Source of the DNA: Panicum virgatum
Lineage: Eukaryota; Streptophyta; Magnoliopsida; Poales; Poaceae
DNA: 64,000 nucleotides
Assembly (NCBI RefSeq): GCF_016808335.1
Contig: NC_053148.1
Location: 44,780,930 to 44,844,929, forward strand
Direction: 5' to 3'
The notes beneath the pieces are model-generated. The model was not told the DNA's origin and ran no database searches. It saw only the letters and a list, made by a program, of their open reading frames with translations. The position numbers and the translations under genes are program-made. Positions 1 to 13,194 of this stretch are shown piece by piece; position 1 is the stretch's first letter, and each line of letters starts with the position of its first letter.

Positions 1-3000
1 GAGAAAAGTACTGCTGGCTGGCTGGTGCTGGTTTTGTGTGAGAGAGAAATACTGTTGGCTGGATGCAGTGAAGATAAAGCGAACAGAGTGAGTGTAATGT
101 AGATTGTGTAAACAATCATAGACGACTCGTGCTACTACTGGATGCTTCACACGACCATGCTAAAGTGGTATATTTTTTTAAAAAAAGGAGCTAAACTACT
201 GAATTCAATCTTGTCACTATAGTTGCAAGTTTCATCCCTTATATATAGGGTTCCGTACCAGAACTTATTGATTACTATTAAAGTGGTATGTTTTCAAAAA
301 AGAACTGAACTACTGAATTCAATCTTGTCAATACAGTTGCAAGTTTCACCCCTCATAGAGTTCAGTACCTGAACTTGTTTTATCCCTCGTAGTGTTCCCG
401 CACCCAAACTTATATTGATTCGTTGTAATATCCGGTACCTATTTGAGAGTATCACTAGGAAAAAGTATGAGATATGAGGTTATTTGGAAGGATGTCAATG
501 AGCTCTTCTCCCATGGAAAGGTCGTAAAGATCTACCGATAAGTTTGGGTAACTTCAACAAGAGCAACTTCTTTTGGTACGAACTTATCCTTTGTACCCTC
601 TTATATCCATTTTCACTCCTTTTTAGCGAGATGTTGCGTCTATTTTCACCCCTTCTAGCAAGGTTTTATTTAGACTCTATTTGACATAGCTTCAGCTTCT
701 CCTAAAACTGCTCTTGAACAGTGTTATCCTAAACGCTAAATAGTAATCGGTCAGTCACCTACCGTTTAGCCATTCATGCAAAACGGGTGTTTAAACAGTC
801 AAAACAGTCATTTAAACGGTCAAGACAACCGATTAAATGGAAATGGTGTACCATTGTGTAGTATTTAAACGGTGTGTAAACGGGCTAAACGACCGTTTAG
901 GCAAACAGCACTCTTGAAGCAACTTCTCTGATAAAGTTGTAGCTGTTTTTAAAATCATTTGGCGAAACATGGGCCTGCGGAAGAAACTAGGCGAAGCTAC
1001 TATTTCCGGCTCCTCCTCCCCAGTATAAGCTGGAAACAGCTTCACCAAGTGCTTCGTGGATGAAGTTGCTAGCAAAATACATGTTTGGCACACCTGAAGC
1101 TATGCTAGATGAGGCCTCAGATTCCTTCCATGTGCTTGGCATATGATACATCAAAATATACCTAGGATCAATGGATCATCATGGGAGAACCTAAAAACAA
1201 ACTCGATAGCAAGCAATATGAACAAATTTCTAATAAAAATCACCTAGCAAAGGGACTCCCCAAAAAGGCAAAAATCTATAGATAGCGTGTGTGCATCACA
1301 ACGTGCTAAGAGGAACACTTGTTGTATTGATGTTAGACGTAAGCCGAAGAAGATTATCGTGACCGACCGGAGAAAAAGTGAGGAATGGGGAAATTTATCG
1401 TGATCGGAGACGAAGCGAGATGCTGGATTACGGATTAGGGGTTTCGGGATTTGGGTGACTAAAATAAGGTCATAGCAGGACAGGAGGTCCGAGGTAGCAG
1501 ATGGCAAGTGAAGCAGCACGGAATACAATTGAGCGGGCAGCAGATGGTCGGCGCGATGGTTAGGCGGAATTTCTATATATTCAGCGCACGAAGTTCGCGC
1601 AGAAGGGGTGAAGTGGCTACCGGCGCCGCCGGGCTGTCTCGCACCGCCGCTCGTGCGTGTGTCGGCCGGAGGAGTGCGAACTAGGGGAGGAAGAGGGGTG
1701 GATCGGCCTGGGTGGTGATTGAGATGGCGGAGCTTAAGTTTTTGGGTTTCCAGAACTCCAATAGCCACCGACCATAGAGAAGGAGGTCGGTTGCGGTGGT
1801 GGCCCGACGATGGACATGAGGCGGCACTCGGCCAGGCGAGGCTGTACAACCGGTGGGTGGTGGCCAGTGGTGGGAGCGAGGAGGTAGAAGGTGGCGGTAG
1901 GTGATGGGCGGATGAGGCAACAGCGAGAGCCGCCACCTAGGGCGGAGGACGGCCGGTCGGAGTATGGTTGGAGGAAGAAGCCTTCTACGATTGCATCACC
2001 CTATCTCGAACAATGCGATGAATAGACACCCTGACGGTTAGGTCACCCGAGTCATAGGCATAAGTGAGATGTGTTGGATCACGGGAAGAAGAAAGGGAAA
2101 GGTTGTGGCGTTTGCCATGGAGCCGCTTGAAAGCCATGTCTGGCGAAGCACACCAACCTGTTGGCGAACGTCGGGTCCGGCGGGGGCCATCGGAGTTGCA
2201 GCGCGCTACGCGCGGGATACCGCAGGACCATGGCCTACTCGCTGCCTGGTGGCCTGTTGCCCACATGCGCACATCTCATTGGAGCAATTCCCCAACGCCC
2301 ATGGCAATGGAATTCTTTGGTTCTAAGCAAACTTCGGAAACTGGCATATAAAAAGGTTTAACAACCTCTGCCGCATTATATATTCCTTGGGGATTAAGGC
2401 TTTTCCTAAACAGAAGAGGACTCTGTCTCCATGCATGTCAATTGTAGATAGAGTCCTGATTCTGGATCCAACAATTTCCAAAACATGGGGGGCGCTGCAA
2501 GTCCATTATTATAGTTATCGGGTAGGTTTTTCTTCATCTAGTTAGATATGCTGATCTGCACAAATATTCTTCACGTATTTCAATTTGCAGCAGCAGGTTG
2601 TAGCAGAGCTGTTATAATATTTTTCTCAGGGGTCAAGTCAATAATGTGTTGTGTTGGTGTCCTGTACAATATTTGGAATCAAAAGGGTACAATATTGTGT
2701 GCCTTATTGTGCAAGATACACAAGTCTATTTTCCTACACTAGGGTTTATTTCTATTTATATATATAAATATAAAAATACATAAATAAATATATTTATAGA
2801 CTAGAATTATATTTGGTTTCAATGTTGGACTTAAGCAGAAAATCGCCTCTCAAAATATTATCTATAAATACGAGGAGAGTCTTAGCGCAACTATCAATCA
2901 TCCCATTAGGAGTTGGAGAGACATCGATCATCTCCCGATGTCGTGGAGGAGGACCGCTTCCTATTCAGATCCGATCTAAAACTCGTCGATCTAGATCCGA

Positions 3001-3470
3001 TCTAAAACTCGCCGATCTAGATCCAATCTACAGGCATGCATGAATTCACTTTGCCCTGCATCTTCTTCTTCAAACATGTTTTTAGATCCACTTTGGTATA
3101 TGTATGCCCATCTATTGTCAGTTTAGAGGTTTTTTGCTTGAAATTTTTGGTTCAGCTTTGATCATGTAGATTATCATTGCATGAGTGTCGTATTGATGAT
3201 GACATTCACAATAAACTATCCTCTTTCACCTTTCAATTTAGTCTTTCCCCTCCAAGATGTGTCCAGATGCACATGACTTTGTATCCTAGTCTGATTTGAT
3301 CTTTTTTCTATCCTCAAAAAGTATTATTTGATTCTTTCAGTTATCTTTCAATTGACTATTTCTCCCCTACAAATCTAACTCAATCTTTTAACATTATTAA
3401 TAAATAGATAGTGAGATTTGTCTCCCTCGTAGGATTGACATTCTTTTTCGAGTTTTGTTGTTCACCACTT
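1..3470. other. Intergenic, no supported gene
   Basis: I see no coding region that can be supported here. The first 400 bases contain a diverged internal direct repeat (about 163-240 and 283-360, both with ACTGAATTCAATCTTGTCA). A GC-rich block at about 1560-2300 yields long open frames on both strands, but they lack a usable ATG, recognisable domains or a splice pattern, so composition probably explains them. Near 2968-3019 a 26-bp unit (GATCCGATCTAAAACTCG...) is repeated twice in tandem. The stretch is probably old transposon-derived sequence. Confidence 0.5.
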
Positions 3471-3481
3471 TCATTGATCAA

Positions 3482-3797
3482 GGGATTCACTAGAGCCCTA
3501 CTAAAGTTGTGGAACGAAGGATACTATTATTGCCGTTTACTGCTTGCAATAAGGCTTAGTTAGAAGGGATTCCATTGAACTTCAACATAGTTTTGAGACG
3601 AAGGCAAGACTGATAGGTCGCGACTGGCGGTCCGATCGCGGGATTCACTAGAGCCCTACTAAAGTTGTGGAATGAAGGATACTATTATTGCCGTTTACTG
3701 CTTGCAATAAGGCTTAGTTAGAAGGGATTCTATTGAACTTCAACATAGTTTTGAGACCAAGGCAAGACTGATAGGTCGCGACTGGCGGTCCGATCGC
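3482..3797. repeat. 158-bp tandem duplication, two copies
   Basis: Two head-to-tail copies (3482-3639 and 3640-3797) begin GGGATTCACTAGAGCC and end GGTCCGATCGC. By eye they differ at only three positions (GAACG/GAATG, CCATT/CTATT, GACGA/GACCA), so the duplication is recent. A further GGTCCGATC follows copy two, as if the repeat edge slipped. No coding content is evident. Confidence 0.9.
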
Positions 3798-4081
3798 GGT
3801 CCGATCTAACAACTTCCATGAGAGTGGTGATAGGAAAGGTAGGTTGATGATGACTAGGCAGCACATATAATAGGTCTATAGGAAACTAATGTTGAGTTGG
3901 ATATAAGAACATGTGTGTGTTTAATGAGAACATGACACTAAAACTAGAATCACTTTGTCCCCCTTTTATAAAGCGTATTTTAATTTGAAAATGTCAAACA
4001 ATATAAATTTGATAAATAGTTAATTATATTATCTTTCTAGACATTCTAACCAACCACAAGCCACAAAGTGATTGTGTTTTA

Positions 4082-4297
4082 CTCCCTCCATTCTCTATTG
4101 ATAGTCCTATTTCACCTTGGCACAATGACCAAGGAAATGCAACCTTGCTTATCTTTGCTAGTCATCCAATATCTTTGCTAGAAACTTCTCGTTACCAGTG
4201 CCATTTATTGCCATGGTACTTATCAACAGCAAATATGACTATCATTTGTGACTATTTGAATTTTGGAAATAGGACTATCAAAAGAGAATGGAGGGAG
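4082..4297. mobile_element. Stowaway-type MITE
   Basis: Terminal inverted repeats CTCCCTCCATTCTC... and ...GAGAATGGAGGGAG are flanked by TA on both sides (4080-4081 and 4298-4299). This is the typical Stowaway (Tc1/mariner-derived) end and target. The element is about 216 bp, AT-rich and non-coding. Confidence 0.88.
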
Positions 4298-4529
4298 TAA
4301 AAATTAGGGTTTGAATTCTCTTAGGCTCTAACCACACATTATATTTTGAGGCTTGATCTTTTGCCCACTTTTTTTGATGAGCCTTAAAATAATAGTGTCA
4401 GCCACTTGATTCCTTTTAACCATCTTTATTTGTTGTGACCTTTGTGTCTTGGTCAATAATGACATACAAGTCGTGCACACATTATATACAATATACTTAT
4501 TAGATAGTTTTATTATCCAAGTGTGCTTA

Positions 4530-4634
4530 GGCCTTGTTTATTTCAGCTTCTGGTCGATTTTGGAAAATCCAAAAGTTAGATGACTCTAAAAATCGAGCCT
4601 TTAAAATTGGCTAGGAACCAAAACAAATAGGACC
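4530..4634. mobile_element. Short Tourist-like MITE
   Basis: About 105 bp starting GGCCTTGTTTATTT and ending AAACAAATAGGACC, with TTA directly on both sides (4527-4529 and 4635-4637). TTA target duplications and G-rich ends resembling GGCCTTGTTT are characteristic of PIF/Harbinger (Tourist) MITEs. It is non-coding. Confidence 0.65.
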
Positions 4635-4991
4635 TTACTCACCTATGTATGGTCTAATTTGGCCTATAATGTTGAAATATCATATTTCTCCATCAATTTA
4701 GATTTTTACGAGCAACTAATTAGTGCATGAAGCTCGGTATTAATATGATATCAGGACTAAAGGTTTTGCGTTTGAATCTTTGCAAAAATTAAATATTTTT
4801 TTATATAAACTAAGCTAAACGTCACTTTGCTTTTGTTGGTAATGACTCACCCATGGCTAGAGCTCGTTGTTAACTGGTTAAAATTAGACGTGCTACCTAG
4901 ATACATGACCGGGCTAATAATTAATTGGAACCATAGAAAACCAATGGTTTTGACTGCTCCTTGGCCTAAAGTGGTAATGGTGGGTTTTTTT

Positions 4992-5051
4992 GGGTGGTGG
5001 TGGTGGTGGTGGTGGGTGTGTGTGTGTTGGGGTGGGGGTGGGGGGGGGGGT
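4992..5051. repeat. Simple repeat: (GGT)n, (GT)n, G-run
   Basis: A purine/GT-rich low-complexity tract of GGT repeats, then GT repeats, then a run of about 11 G. It could form G-quadruplexes on the plus strand. The open frames across it (W/G-rich or H/P-rich) are artefacts of the repeat. Confidence 0.85.
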
Positions 5052-5194
5052 ATGGTAGATAAATTTCGATTCAAAGCTAGCAAGATCGTACTTGTTTGTA
5101 GAATTACCTTGACCCTACAAAAACATAATATCCACTATATTGATGAAAATCACAGTTTTTTTTGTGAGGAATAAAAGTAAGTATATGGTGTCTT

Positions 5195-6560
5195 GCACAC
5201 TATTTTTAACTACACTTACACTTCCATCAATTAGTTTATTTACTTTCTTTTGCAAACAAGTGGGTCATGTTAGATAACTCTATTATATTTATTGTTGTGG
5301 AACCTGCTCATCTATGATTGAGTCCTCAATTATGCACATGTGATCATATTTTGCAGGATTTACTCTGGAAATGAAATTAATAGCGATTTTCACTGGTAAA
5401 CAACGTGCTCATTGAAGTGAGGCACTTATGAGTAACTTTGTTAATTTCAAGGCTAGTTTAGCAGAGCTCTTATAGCAGCTTGCAAGATAATCATCTGAAA
5501 TGAAAAAAAAACTAGATTCTCCTGATTCCCATCACACAAAGAATCATTTTCTATGCACGAAAGAAATGAGAATTCAAAGTTAAAATTCGTGCATGGAATC
5601 ACTTCGTCCTTAAAATCATTTATAGTCATATAGAAACATTTGGAATCATTTACTCTTAAGGTTTAGATTATATTATCATATAAAATCATTTTAAGTCATG
5701 AAATCACTCTATATTGAAGAATTAGTTCTCGCACGTCCATTGATCCATCATCTCAGATATATTCATAAAGATAGAGCTAATTGTTACTATATTTTCTACT
5801 AGCATAGTGCCCCTACAGATAATATAATAGATTTCCGGAGTCCCATCAATTTTGTGTTCTTTCACTTCGTGTACATGCCGTGCCGTAGTTGTGCGAGATA
5901 TTGATTGTCCGTGTTCCGATTAGGATTCTGATTGATTTGTCCGGATTCCGATTATAATTCTAATTGATTTGTCCGGATTCTGATTAGGGGCCAATGAAAC
6001 ATTGTTTGCTTTAAAAATAGTAGAGGTAGAGATTGATTTGATCAAAGTTAGTTAGATTTGATTTGAGACAAACCTAACACGACATAAAAAAACGAAGGCA
6101 GTATATGCTATGCAACTATGTCCAGAAAAAAAATATCAGTTTGGTAGAGCTCTAGTCCTGCTTTTAGATACAAATCCATTAAACTACTTCTCGAAAGATT
6201 CCTTTTCTTTCTTTTCGAAAACCTATTGAGCACAGGTCATACACCTTACTTTAAGATAAGTACCTTTCTTCTCTCAACAATACTTAAAATGAAAAAAAAA
6301 GTCTCTTCTCTACGGTTGATCGTGGGCCTGACCGGATAAATACACTTGCTCAGGCAGGTAATTATCCTTGGTCGTGGCCTCGTGGTCGGGGTGATCGTAC
6401 TCTTGCTCTCCTCTCTCGTTTCTTTCTCTATCCCCACTCCCATTTTTATCTGTCCGTTAAGCAAGCACTGCCGGCTTACCGTGCAGAAAAAAAGCTTTAC
6501 CGTTGCCATTTCCATTTGGAGACGGGCGCCCATGAAGCGAGAAAACCTCGGTGATCTCCC
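5195..6560. other. Intergenic, no gene seen
   Basis: AT-rich sequence without a supported gene. About 5905-5990 holds a short degenerate tandem array built on GATTGATTTGTCCGGATTC-like units. The last 250 bases become GC/CT-rich and lead into the probable promoter of the PHD-finger gene. Confidence 0.45.
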
Positions 6561-6571
6561 CCGCCCCCTGC

Positions 6572-6578
6572 TATAAAA
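6572..6578 (+). promoter_or_regulatory. Possible TATA box, PHD-finger gene
   Basis: TATAAAA lies in a CT-rich setting about 25-30 bases before a plausible transcript start near 6600. A short GC-rich leader then ends at a donor-like GG|GTAACC (about 6641), consistent with a non-coding first exon and a roughly 1.2-kb 5' UTR intron before the coding exon at 7948. This is inferred from position only. Confidence 0.4.
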
Positions 6579-7947
6579 TCCTCCCAGCACCAGGAGAATC
6601 TGCTGCAGAGTCCATTTCGGCGAAGCCCACCGAGGAGCGTGGGTAACCTCTCTTCTCCCCTCCCCTGCGATTTGTTCTGGAATTTTCATTTTGTGGTGAA
6701 CTTTTACTTAATATTACGCAGTGATTGATTCTGATTGATATGCTTGTTTCTTGTGTGATTGAGTACACGACCCAAGTTGGTGGAGGTGGTTAGCTTGTTG
6801 TTGATGGGGTTAGGATTGTGCAGATTTAGGTGTTCGGGGTGGAAGATCTTGCTGGATTTGGTTAGGATTTGGGAAGGTAATATGTATGAGTGGGGATTGG
6901 AGAATTTGTGCAATTGTGCCTATATCATGGAACTTGATTTGTGTGCTTTAAATACCTTAGTTCGGATCCGGTACCCGTTTACCCATAGCGAATATCGATC
7001 ATTTTAAAGTTATAACTTCTAGATTACCGCGAATAAGAAACCCTAGATCTATACGCGTCGTCCCTTCATTTCTCACCTCAAATCCTTATTTGTAAAAATA
7101 AAGGCCACCTATCTCCGTTGCAAGAACCCGAAACCACTTCACCTCCCTTTGTGTGATTAAGTCATCGAGAAATGATACCATCTCAAATTGTTTCTTGGAG
7201 GCACTTCAGCTAGGTCACTGCTATATTGTGTCTTCAAACTCCTCGGCAAATTTCATTGGTGGTAAGCAGCCCGATTTTTATCTTGAGGTGTTCCCCTCAT
7301 TTCTCGATCATGGGTCAAATTAAACAAAGATGCTACACCCTATCTACCGGGATAGTGTAACTGAAGCATATTTTCAGCAGCCCCATGGGCCATGGGTGTC
7401 AGGCTTGCACTAATTTTTTTTTGAAATAAAAGGCTTGCACTAAATTTCAGCAGCCTCACACGAACATTAACTTTGCACAGTTGCACTATATTTGTTCACG
7501 CCATTTTTTTTCAAACAAGTATGAATTGTGCAAACTGCAAACACTCCAGTTCCCCTTCTTTTTATTTTCAGTTTTGGTCATATTGAACATTATTGGACCT
7601 CAATTGGAGTTTGATTTTGGCATTTGAGATCTTGTCCTGATGACACTGTGTGAAGTGCTGTATAGACAGTTAAGGAATGTCAGACATCAAAAATACTAAT
7701 AGTATACTATTACCTTTATTTAACCATTTTGAACAATTTTATTTTATCTTGTTTGTCCCAGCCCTTACATAGTAATCCTATATATCTTTGTCTGCTATCT
7801 ATTTTTACTTCTGAGTGATTCCATTATTTTTTGTGGAAATAAATAGAGCACTGGATCTGCTTCAGTTACACTATCCTTTGCCAAAGCAAGCTATCTATTG
7901 AGCCTGTGATTTTGGTGGGAGCATCACAGTTGTTCTCAACTGAAGAC

Positions 7948-10789
7948 ATGACTTTAAAATCAAGTAGATGCTCAAATGAAATCTGCAGAGAATCCCATAT
8001 ATGCCGGAAGAAGGAATTCAGATCATCTGTAATAAAAATCGTCGATTCATCCTTGAACTCGAATTTGCTGCCTGCCGACAGTATTTATTCAATTCCTGCT
8101 TCAGAAGATGATTTCTATTTGAATAAACGAAGGAAGATGGATGAGGAATATGACCCCCTTCTGGCAAATGGAAATATGAGAGAGGGTACAGCGAGAAACT
8201 TCACAACTACGGGATATATCTCATCTCCAGAACACAGCGCAGATGGCAAGTCATGTATGGTTTCTTCAAATGTAGAAATTCCAGCAGGATCACATTCTAA
8301 TGGCAATAATGGACAGGCATCATCTGCATCAAGCATGCCGCCTTACATTGGTCAGAGGATTAAAGATGCTTGGGAGTGTTCATTGCCTGATACTAACGCT
8401 GCAAAACCATTAACAGAATTAACATCAGCGAGGGACCTTTGTATCTTCATCCTCAAAAGTGAAATATTCCCCACTAAATGTTCAGAACTTAGCAGAACAT
8501 CAAGTACCATAGACCATGATGATAATCAAAGCAGTCCTTTATTTGAATGCATGAGATGTGGGTCACTGGAAGATCCATCCAAAATGTTAATTTGTGATTG
8601 TTGTGAAGAAGCATTTCATTTATCGTGCTGCAAACCACGTGTCAAGAAAATACCAGAGGAAGCGTGGTATTGCCTGGTCTGTAAAAGAAAGAAACCTAAG
8701 AGGCACCATGGGAAGTTGACGAGACCCAGACGTGAATTACCCAAGGACATTCAAAGACCTCGCCGAGGTCTTGGTCCTATTCAAGATATGTTGGTGGATG
8801 CTGAATCATATGAAAGTGAGGCGAGGATTGGTAGTAAGTTTCAAGCGGATGTTCCAGAATGGTCTGGTCCTATTTCTAGGTATGCTTACTTACTCTTCTT
8901 AATAAAGTTTATTTTGATTTCTATTGTTAATGCGATGGGAGAGGCAACTTCAACTTAACTACTATTCCTGAAGATTGGTAATTTACTATGTGTATTGATC
9001 AGAAATTGTTCGAGTTGGTCCAGACAATATTTTTCACCTCATATAACGTTCGCCCCTAGATTTCTTTTTCAAATCCTCTGAAGTTACATGTGTACCTAAA
9101 CATGTGAAAGTGCAGTTTTATTTGTGCTATTATTGCTTGCAACTTTGATGTTATCATATACAATCTCTAATGTTAGTGCCACATTCTTTGTGCAGCAACG
9201 AAGATCACTTTGCTGAGCCCACTGAACTTGATCCTAATGAAACAACGATGCTGGGTGTATGTCTCTGCCCACTTTGAACATGATAAATGTTAATCTGCAG
9301 AAAATTTCATTAATACCTATTACGAGGCACCCTTCCTGACATTCTGTGTTGCTTTTGCAGTGTTTACAGGATAAGAAAACAAGTATTGGTAATTGGATCC
9401 AGTGCCGAGAAGTTCTAGACACAGGAGTTGCATGCGGTAAATGGAGGAGGTATACACTCCATTCCAAATGACTGCTTTTCTTGTATTTCTATGTTTGTGC
9501 ATACACGGCCATGTTAACACATAATGTTATATATGTTTATGCCTTTTTTTTACTGCATGGACCTTTGGCAGGGCACCATTGTTTGTTGTTCAATCAAGCA
9601 ACTGGGACTGTTCATGTTCGGTTATTTGGGATCCTATCCACGCTGATTGTGCTGTTCCGCAGGTACATTCCTGTTATACTTGACTTCGATGTAGTTTTGT
9701 TTTTTATGTGGCCTTTTGGGAAGGCGCTTGCTTGTCTTATGTCAGCCTCTAACGGCATTAGAATTAAGGCAAGCTACTTACAATTGATGGTACCTTATTT
9801 GGGTTTGTTATGTTTATATGATCTATTCGCATCCCTTCTTTAGATCTTTGGATGTTTTATTCATGTTCAGCTCCAAGTACATCCGCTTCTGTTTGAAAAA
9901 TCTGACTTAGCTATTGAACTTCTATGTAATAAATGATAACATCATGGTTGCTACTTTACATTATTCGTACCAATTCAATTAAAAATGCCACAATTTTTTG
10001 AGAAACTGATTTCTATATTATCTTTTCCCTTGTAGGAATTGGAGACTGATGAGGTTCTTGAGCAATTGAAGTACATAAATAAGGTATGTTCATTCTGATA
10101 CCGGAAGTTGTTATGATCGACACATTATTTGCATCATGTCCATAAGTGTTATTTCCTTATTTGAACAGGACAAACAAGGAACTGACTACAGTTTTTCTTT
10201 CTATTTTCTGACCTGATAATCTGATGTGTTGTGCTTGCTTAAATGAAAATTGAGCCCTTCCTCTTTACGGAGATTATGTTTTTTTGGGGGATACCTCTTG
10301 ATCTAGAAGGGCCATCCACTGGTTCGTAAAACTACAAAAATATTGTAAAATCTGGATCATCATCTAGTCATGTGCTGCTATGAATGCATTGGTGGTCTTA
10401 GGCACTTACCTGAACACAACATATGTAATTATCTGTTCTTGTGCTCTGGCTGAAGCTCGATAAGTTGCAGAGTAGCCGAATCGCCTCTATATAGTTTTGC
10501 TTGAAAATTCTGTCTAGGAGCAAGCAAGCGTTACACTGCTTATCACTAAGAAGATGAATGGATATCTCCATGAAGAGAAACTGAACTCCATGTCAAAAGA
10601 ACTGAGTTGTAGGGCCTTATGCGAAATTGCCTGATGATTGTATCGTTGGGCTCACATGACCACTAGTCATACCTATTAGAACTCTGAGTACACTATAGAT
10701 TTGCCATGGATTTGCTGTTTGAAACTAGTCTAATCAATTTTTTATCTTTGTAGCTTAAGAATCGTCTGGGGAGCAATCAGAAACGCTGA
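7948..10789 (+). CDS. PHD-finger nuclear protein
   Basis: Six coding exons: 7948-8879, 9196-9256, 9361-9449, 9572-9662, 10036-10083, 10754-10789. They give 418 aa with all junctions in frame at GT-AG sites. One PHD zinc finger lies at about residues 201-246, with its C4-H-C3 ligands visible: CMRC, CDCC, FHLSC and WYCLVC. PHD fingers usually read histone H3 tails, so a chromatin role in the nucleus is likely. The finger is followed by a basic stretch (KRKKPKRHH) that may be a nuclear localisation signal. The C-terminal exons encode a conserved-looking tail (TSIGNWIQCREVL, CGKWRRAPLFVVQS, WDPIHADCAVP) that I associate with plant PHD proteins but cannot name. The N-terminal 200 residues are Ser-rich and low in complexity. 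I took the ATG at 7948 as the first in-frame Met; the frame is closed upstream at 7840. A coding exon further upstream cannot be excluded. Confidence 0.85.
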
Positions 10790-11599
10790 AAGATGTACAT
10801 CTATCAGATGTGAATTGTTCTATGTGAAGGTACCACATTGAGCCTTTAAGAGCTAACAAAATGTCTTACTGTTTCACCCTACTGCTGTGTGTGAGGTCTG
10901 ATCGCTTTTATTCTTTCCAGCAGGTTTTGTCTACAGACTAAAAGGGGAAGAAGAAGCATACAATTAGGGAGCTCTTGCACCAGTCCTGTCACAAGTCGGT
11001 GTCGATACAGTGGTTCGGTTTTTCCCAGATGAAGTTCGAACTAGAAGAGATGTATTGTGTGTCTATATGCATCGTGCCTTCACACAGCGAAAGTCCCCTT
11101 CCACGCCCAATACACCATTGTACTGTGCGTTTTGGTGTCTTTGTAAACAAAAGCAAAGAAAAGGCATTTGAAGACCAAAAGGCATACAGAATACAAAGAA
11201 AGGAAGAGTAAAAAGCCGATACAGCTGGAGGCCTACTCGCTGCGATGGAGACTGGAAGTTTTTTTATTTTTGTATGCGTGTGTATGAGAAAGAGAGAGAT
11301 CAAAATCCAGGCTGTATTGTATCATGCAGGCCTGAAGCGCCGGTCAATTTTGTTAGCAACTTAGCATGGGTTGTAAACTGGTGTTCTACAGGCCTACAGC
11401 TGTCATCTTCACACCAGGAACATCCATGCATATGACTGGAAGATGAAGCACAATGTATAGTTTCCTTATAAGAACTCTGAATCACAATGTGTAGTTCCCG
11501 AGTGCCACAGTCATCGTCAGTCCTGTCTCTGTAAACTCCTGGTATATCGTAAACTGAAAAAGGCTAAAATACACACTTCGGAATGTGTCGTGGCACCTA

Positions 11600-12620
11600 A
11601 GTTAAAATGATGTGGCAGAAGCATAGCTTGGTAGACAATTTGAAGAGCTAGGTGATTCATGAGGACTGGTCTGGATAGTCGATTCTCACCGTTTCTAGGG
11701 CCTCGTAAAACTCCGGGTGATGTCCTTGCTTGAGAGGCTAACTTTGGACAATGGAAGATACGTAGAACGCTGAGGGCAGAAAGGCTTTACTTACAGTGTC
11801 TTCATTGTCTTTGCTTGAAAATGTCCTTGGCTTGCATGTCTTCTTTTTTGCTGCTTAGGAAATTTCATCTCCGTCAGCGAGGACACCAAAGCGGACACCA
11901 ATGAGCATAAAAATTATTACTACAGCTCAAGCATATAATCTCAAGCATATAATGATTAGTTCACCATAAAATAGACCACGTAAACTGTAGCTATGAATTA
12001 ATTATATAAAGTATATATCTAAAAGTACATGAAATTCTTTTACTAGATTATATCATATCATATCATATGTTCACTGCATAGATCTGCTTATATGAAGTTC
12101 AACAAAAATGGATTTTTCATTTTATGATTTTTTAATTATTTACTATGATTTTTTTTAAAATTCAACCAAAATAAATATAAAATAAAAGGAGAAAAACCAA
12201 CGAAAGAAGGTCACGTGTCTGATATGGTGAGTCCGAGGAATCCAGTTGGACAGTTTCATTGTCCAAGCAGGTACAAAAGACTTTTTCCTTCAAAAAATAG
12301 AAAAAAAAATCTTTTTACCTCCCTAGACTCGCGAAACTGGATATATGAGCTCCCTGAGCGGTTTGAGGCTGAAGTTGCAGCGGTTTTCCTCATTTTTTAT
12401 GTTTATTTTAGTTGCATAGATCTACTCATGTGAAATCCAACAAATTTGAATTTTCTATTTTATGTTTTTCAATTTACTATAATTTTTTCAAAGATTCAGC
12501 CAAAATAAGTCTGAAAGAAAAGGAGAAAAACCGTTGCCACCTCACCCTCAAATCGCTCAAGGAGGTTATGTGTCCGGTATGATGACTCCGAGGAGTTCAT
12601 ATAGACGGTTTTATTGTCTA
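11600..12620. repeat. Intergenic with diverged direct repeat
   Basis: After the probable 3' UTR of the PHD gene there is no supported gene. About 12069-12283 and 12400-12620 are diverged direct copies of one another. Both carry GCATAGATCT...TATG(A/T)..., then an AT-rich middle, then AAAAGGAGAAAAACC, a TGTCYGRTATGRTGA motif and a closing TTTYATTGTC. They look like two copies of an old non-coding repeat. Confidence 0.55.
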
Positions 12621-12842
12621 CTCCCGCCTTCTCAAAATAAATGCAATTCTATGGTTCAAAATTTGTCTCACAAAAAATGCAATTTTGACCTAGCAACAAC
12701 AAAAGATAAGAGTCTCCGGAAATTTTTTGTACAAAAGACAAGCAAATGTCTATATTTTTCTTACAAAAGACAAGAGACAATTTGGTAATTTGCATCTAGC
12801 ATTGACAGTCCTAGAATTGTATTTATTTTGGAACGGAGGGAG
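12621..12842. mobile_element. Stowaway-type MITE
   Basis: Ends are CTCCCGCCTTCTCAAAATAAATGC and TATTTATTTTGGAACGGAGGGAG, flanked by TA (12619-12620 and 12843-12844). About 222 bp, AT-rich, non-coding. It lies about 350 bp upstream of the clathrin-assembly start codon, in its promoter region. Confidence 0.8.
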
Positions 12843-13194
12843 TAGGCATTAACTCGGATTCTCTCCGAATGTATAAAGGAATTTTTTTTTTCGAATCAAG
12901 TTATCTGCTGCTGCTGGGCCGGGCCAAGGGCTGGTAGAGGGAGTCCCGGCGCGGCCCGGGCGCGCACGCGCGTCGCCGCCCTGCTTGCTTTGCTTCCCAC
13001 CAAAATGACGCGAGCCCGCGCCTCCCGTCCTCCTCCCTTGGTGGGGCCCTCTCCGTCCGTGGCGCGCTAAACTTGGGTCCGGGGAGCGAGTTGGCTGGCA
13101 CGCGGGGAGGTCGGTCCGCCGGTGCGTGAGCGGCGATCGTGGCCCGTGGGGGCGCGCGGCGGCGGCGGGGCACGGCGGCGCCGGGCGCGCGGGC

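Noticed and set aside
1244..1936. 230-codon minus-strand open frame
   Set aside because: Starts only from a GTG, is Pro/Ser/His-rich from GC-rich DNA, shows no domain and overlaps other open frames; no splice pattern supports it.
2064..2351. Overlapping plus- and minus-strand open frames near 2.0-2.35 kb
   Set aside because: Several frames are open at once in GC-rich sequence, which points to composition rather than coding.
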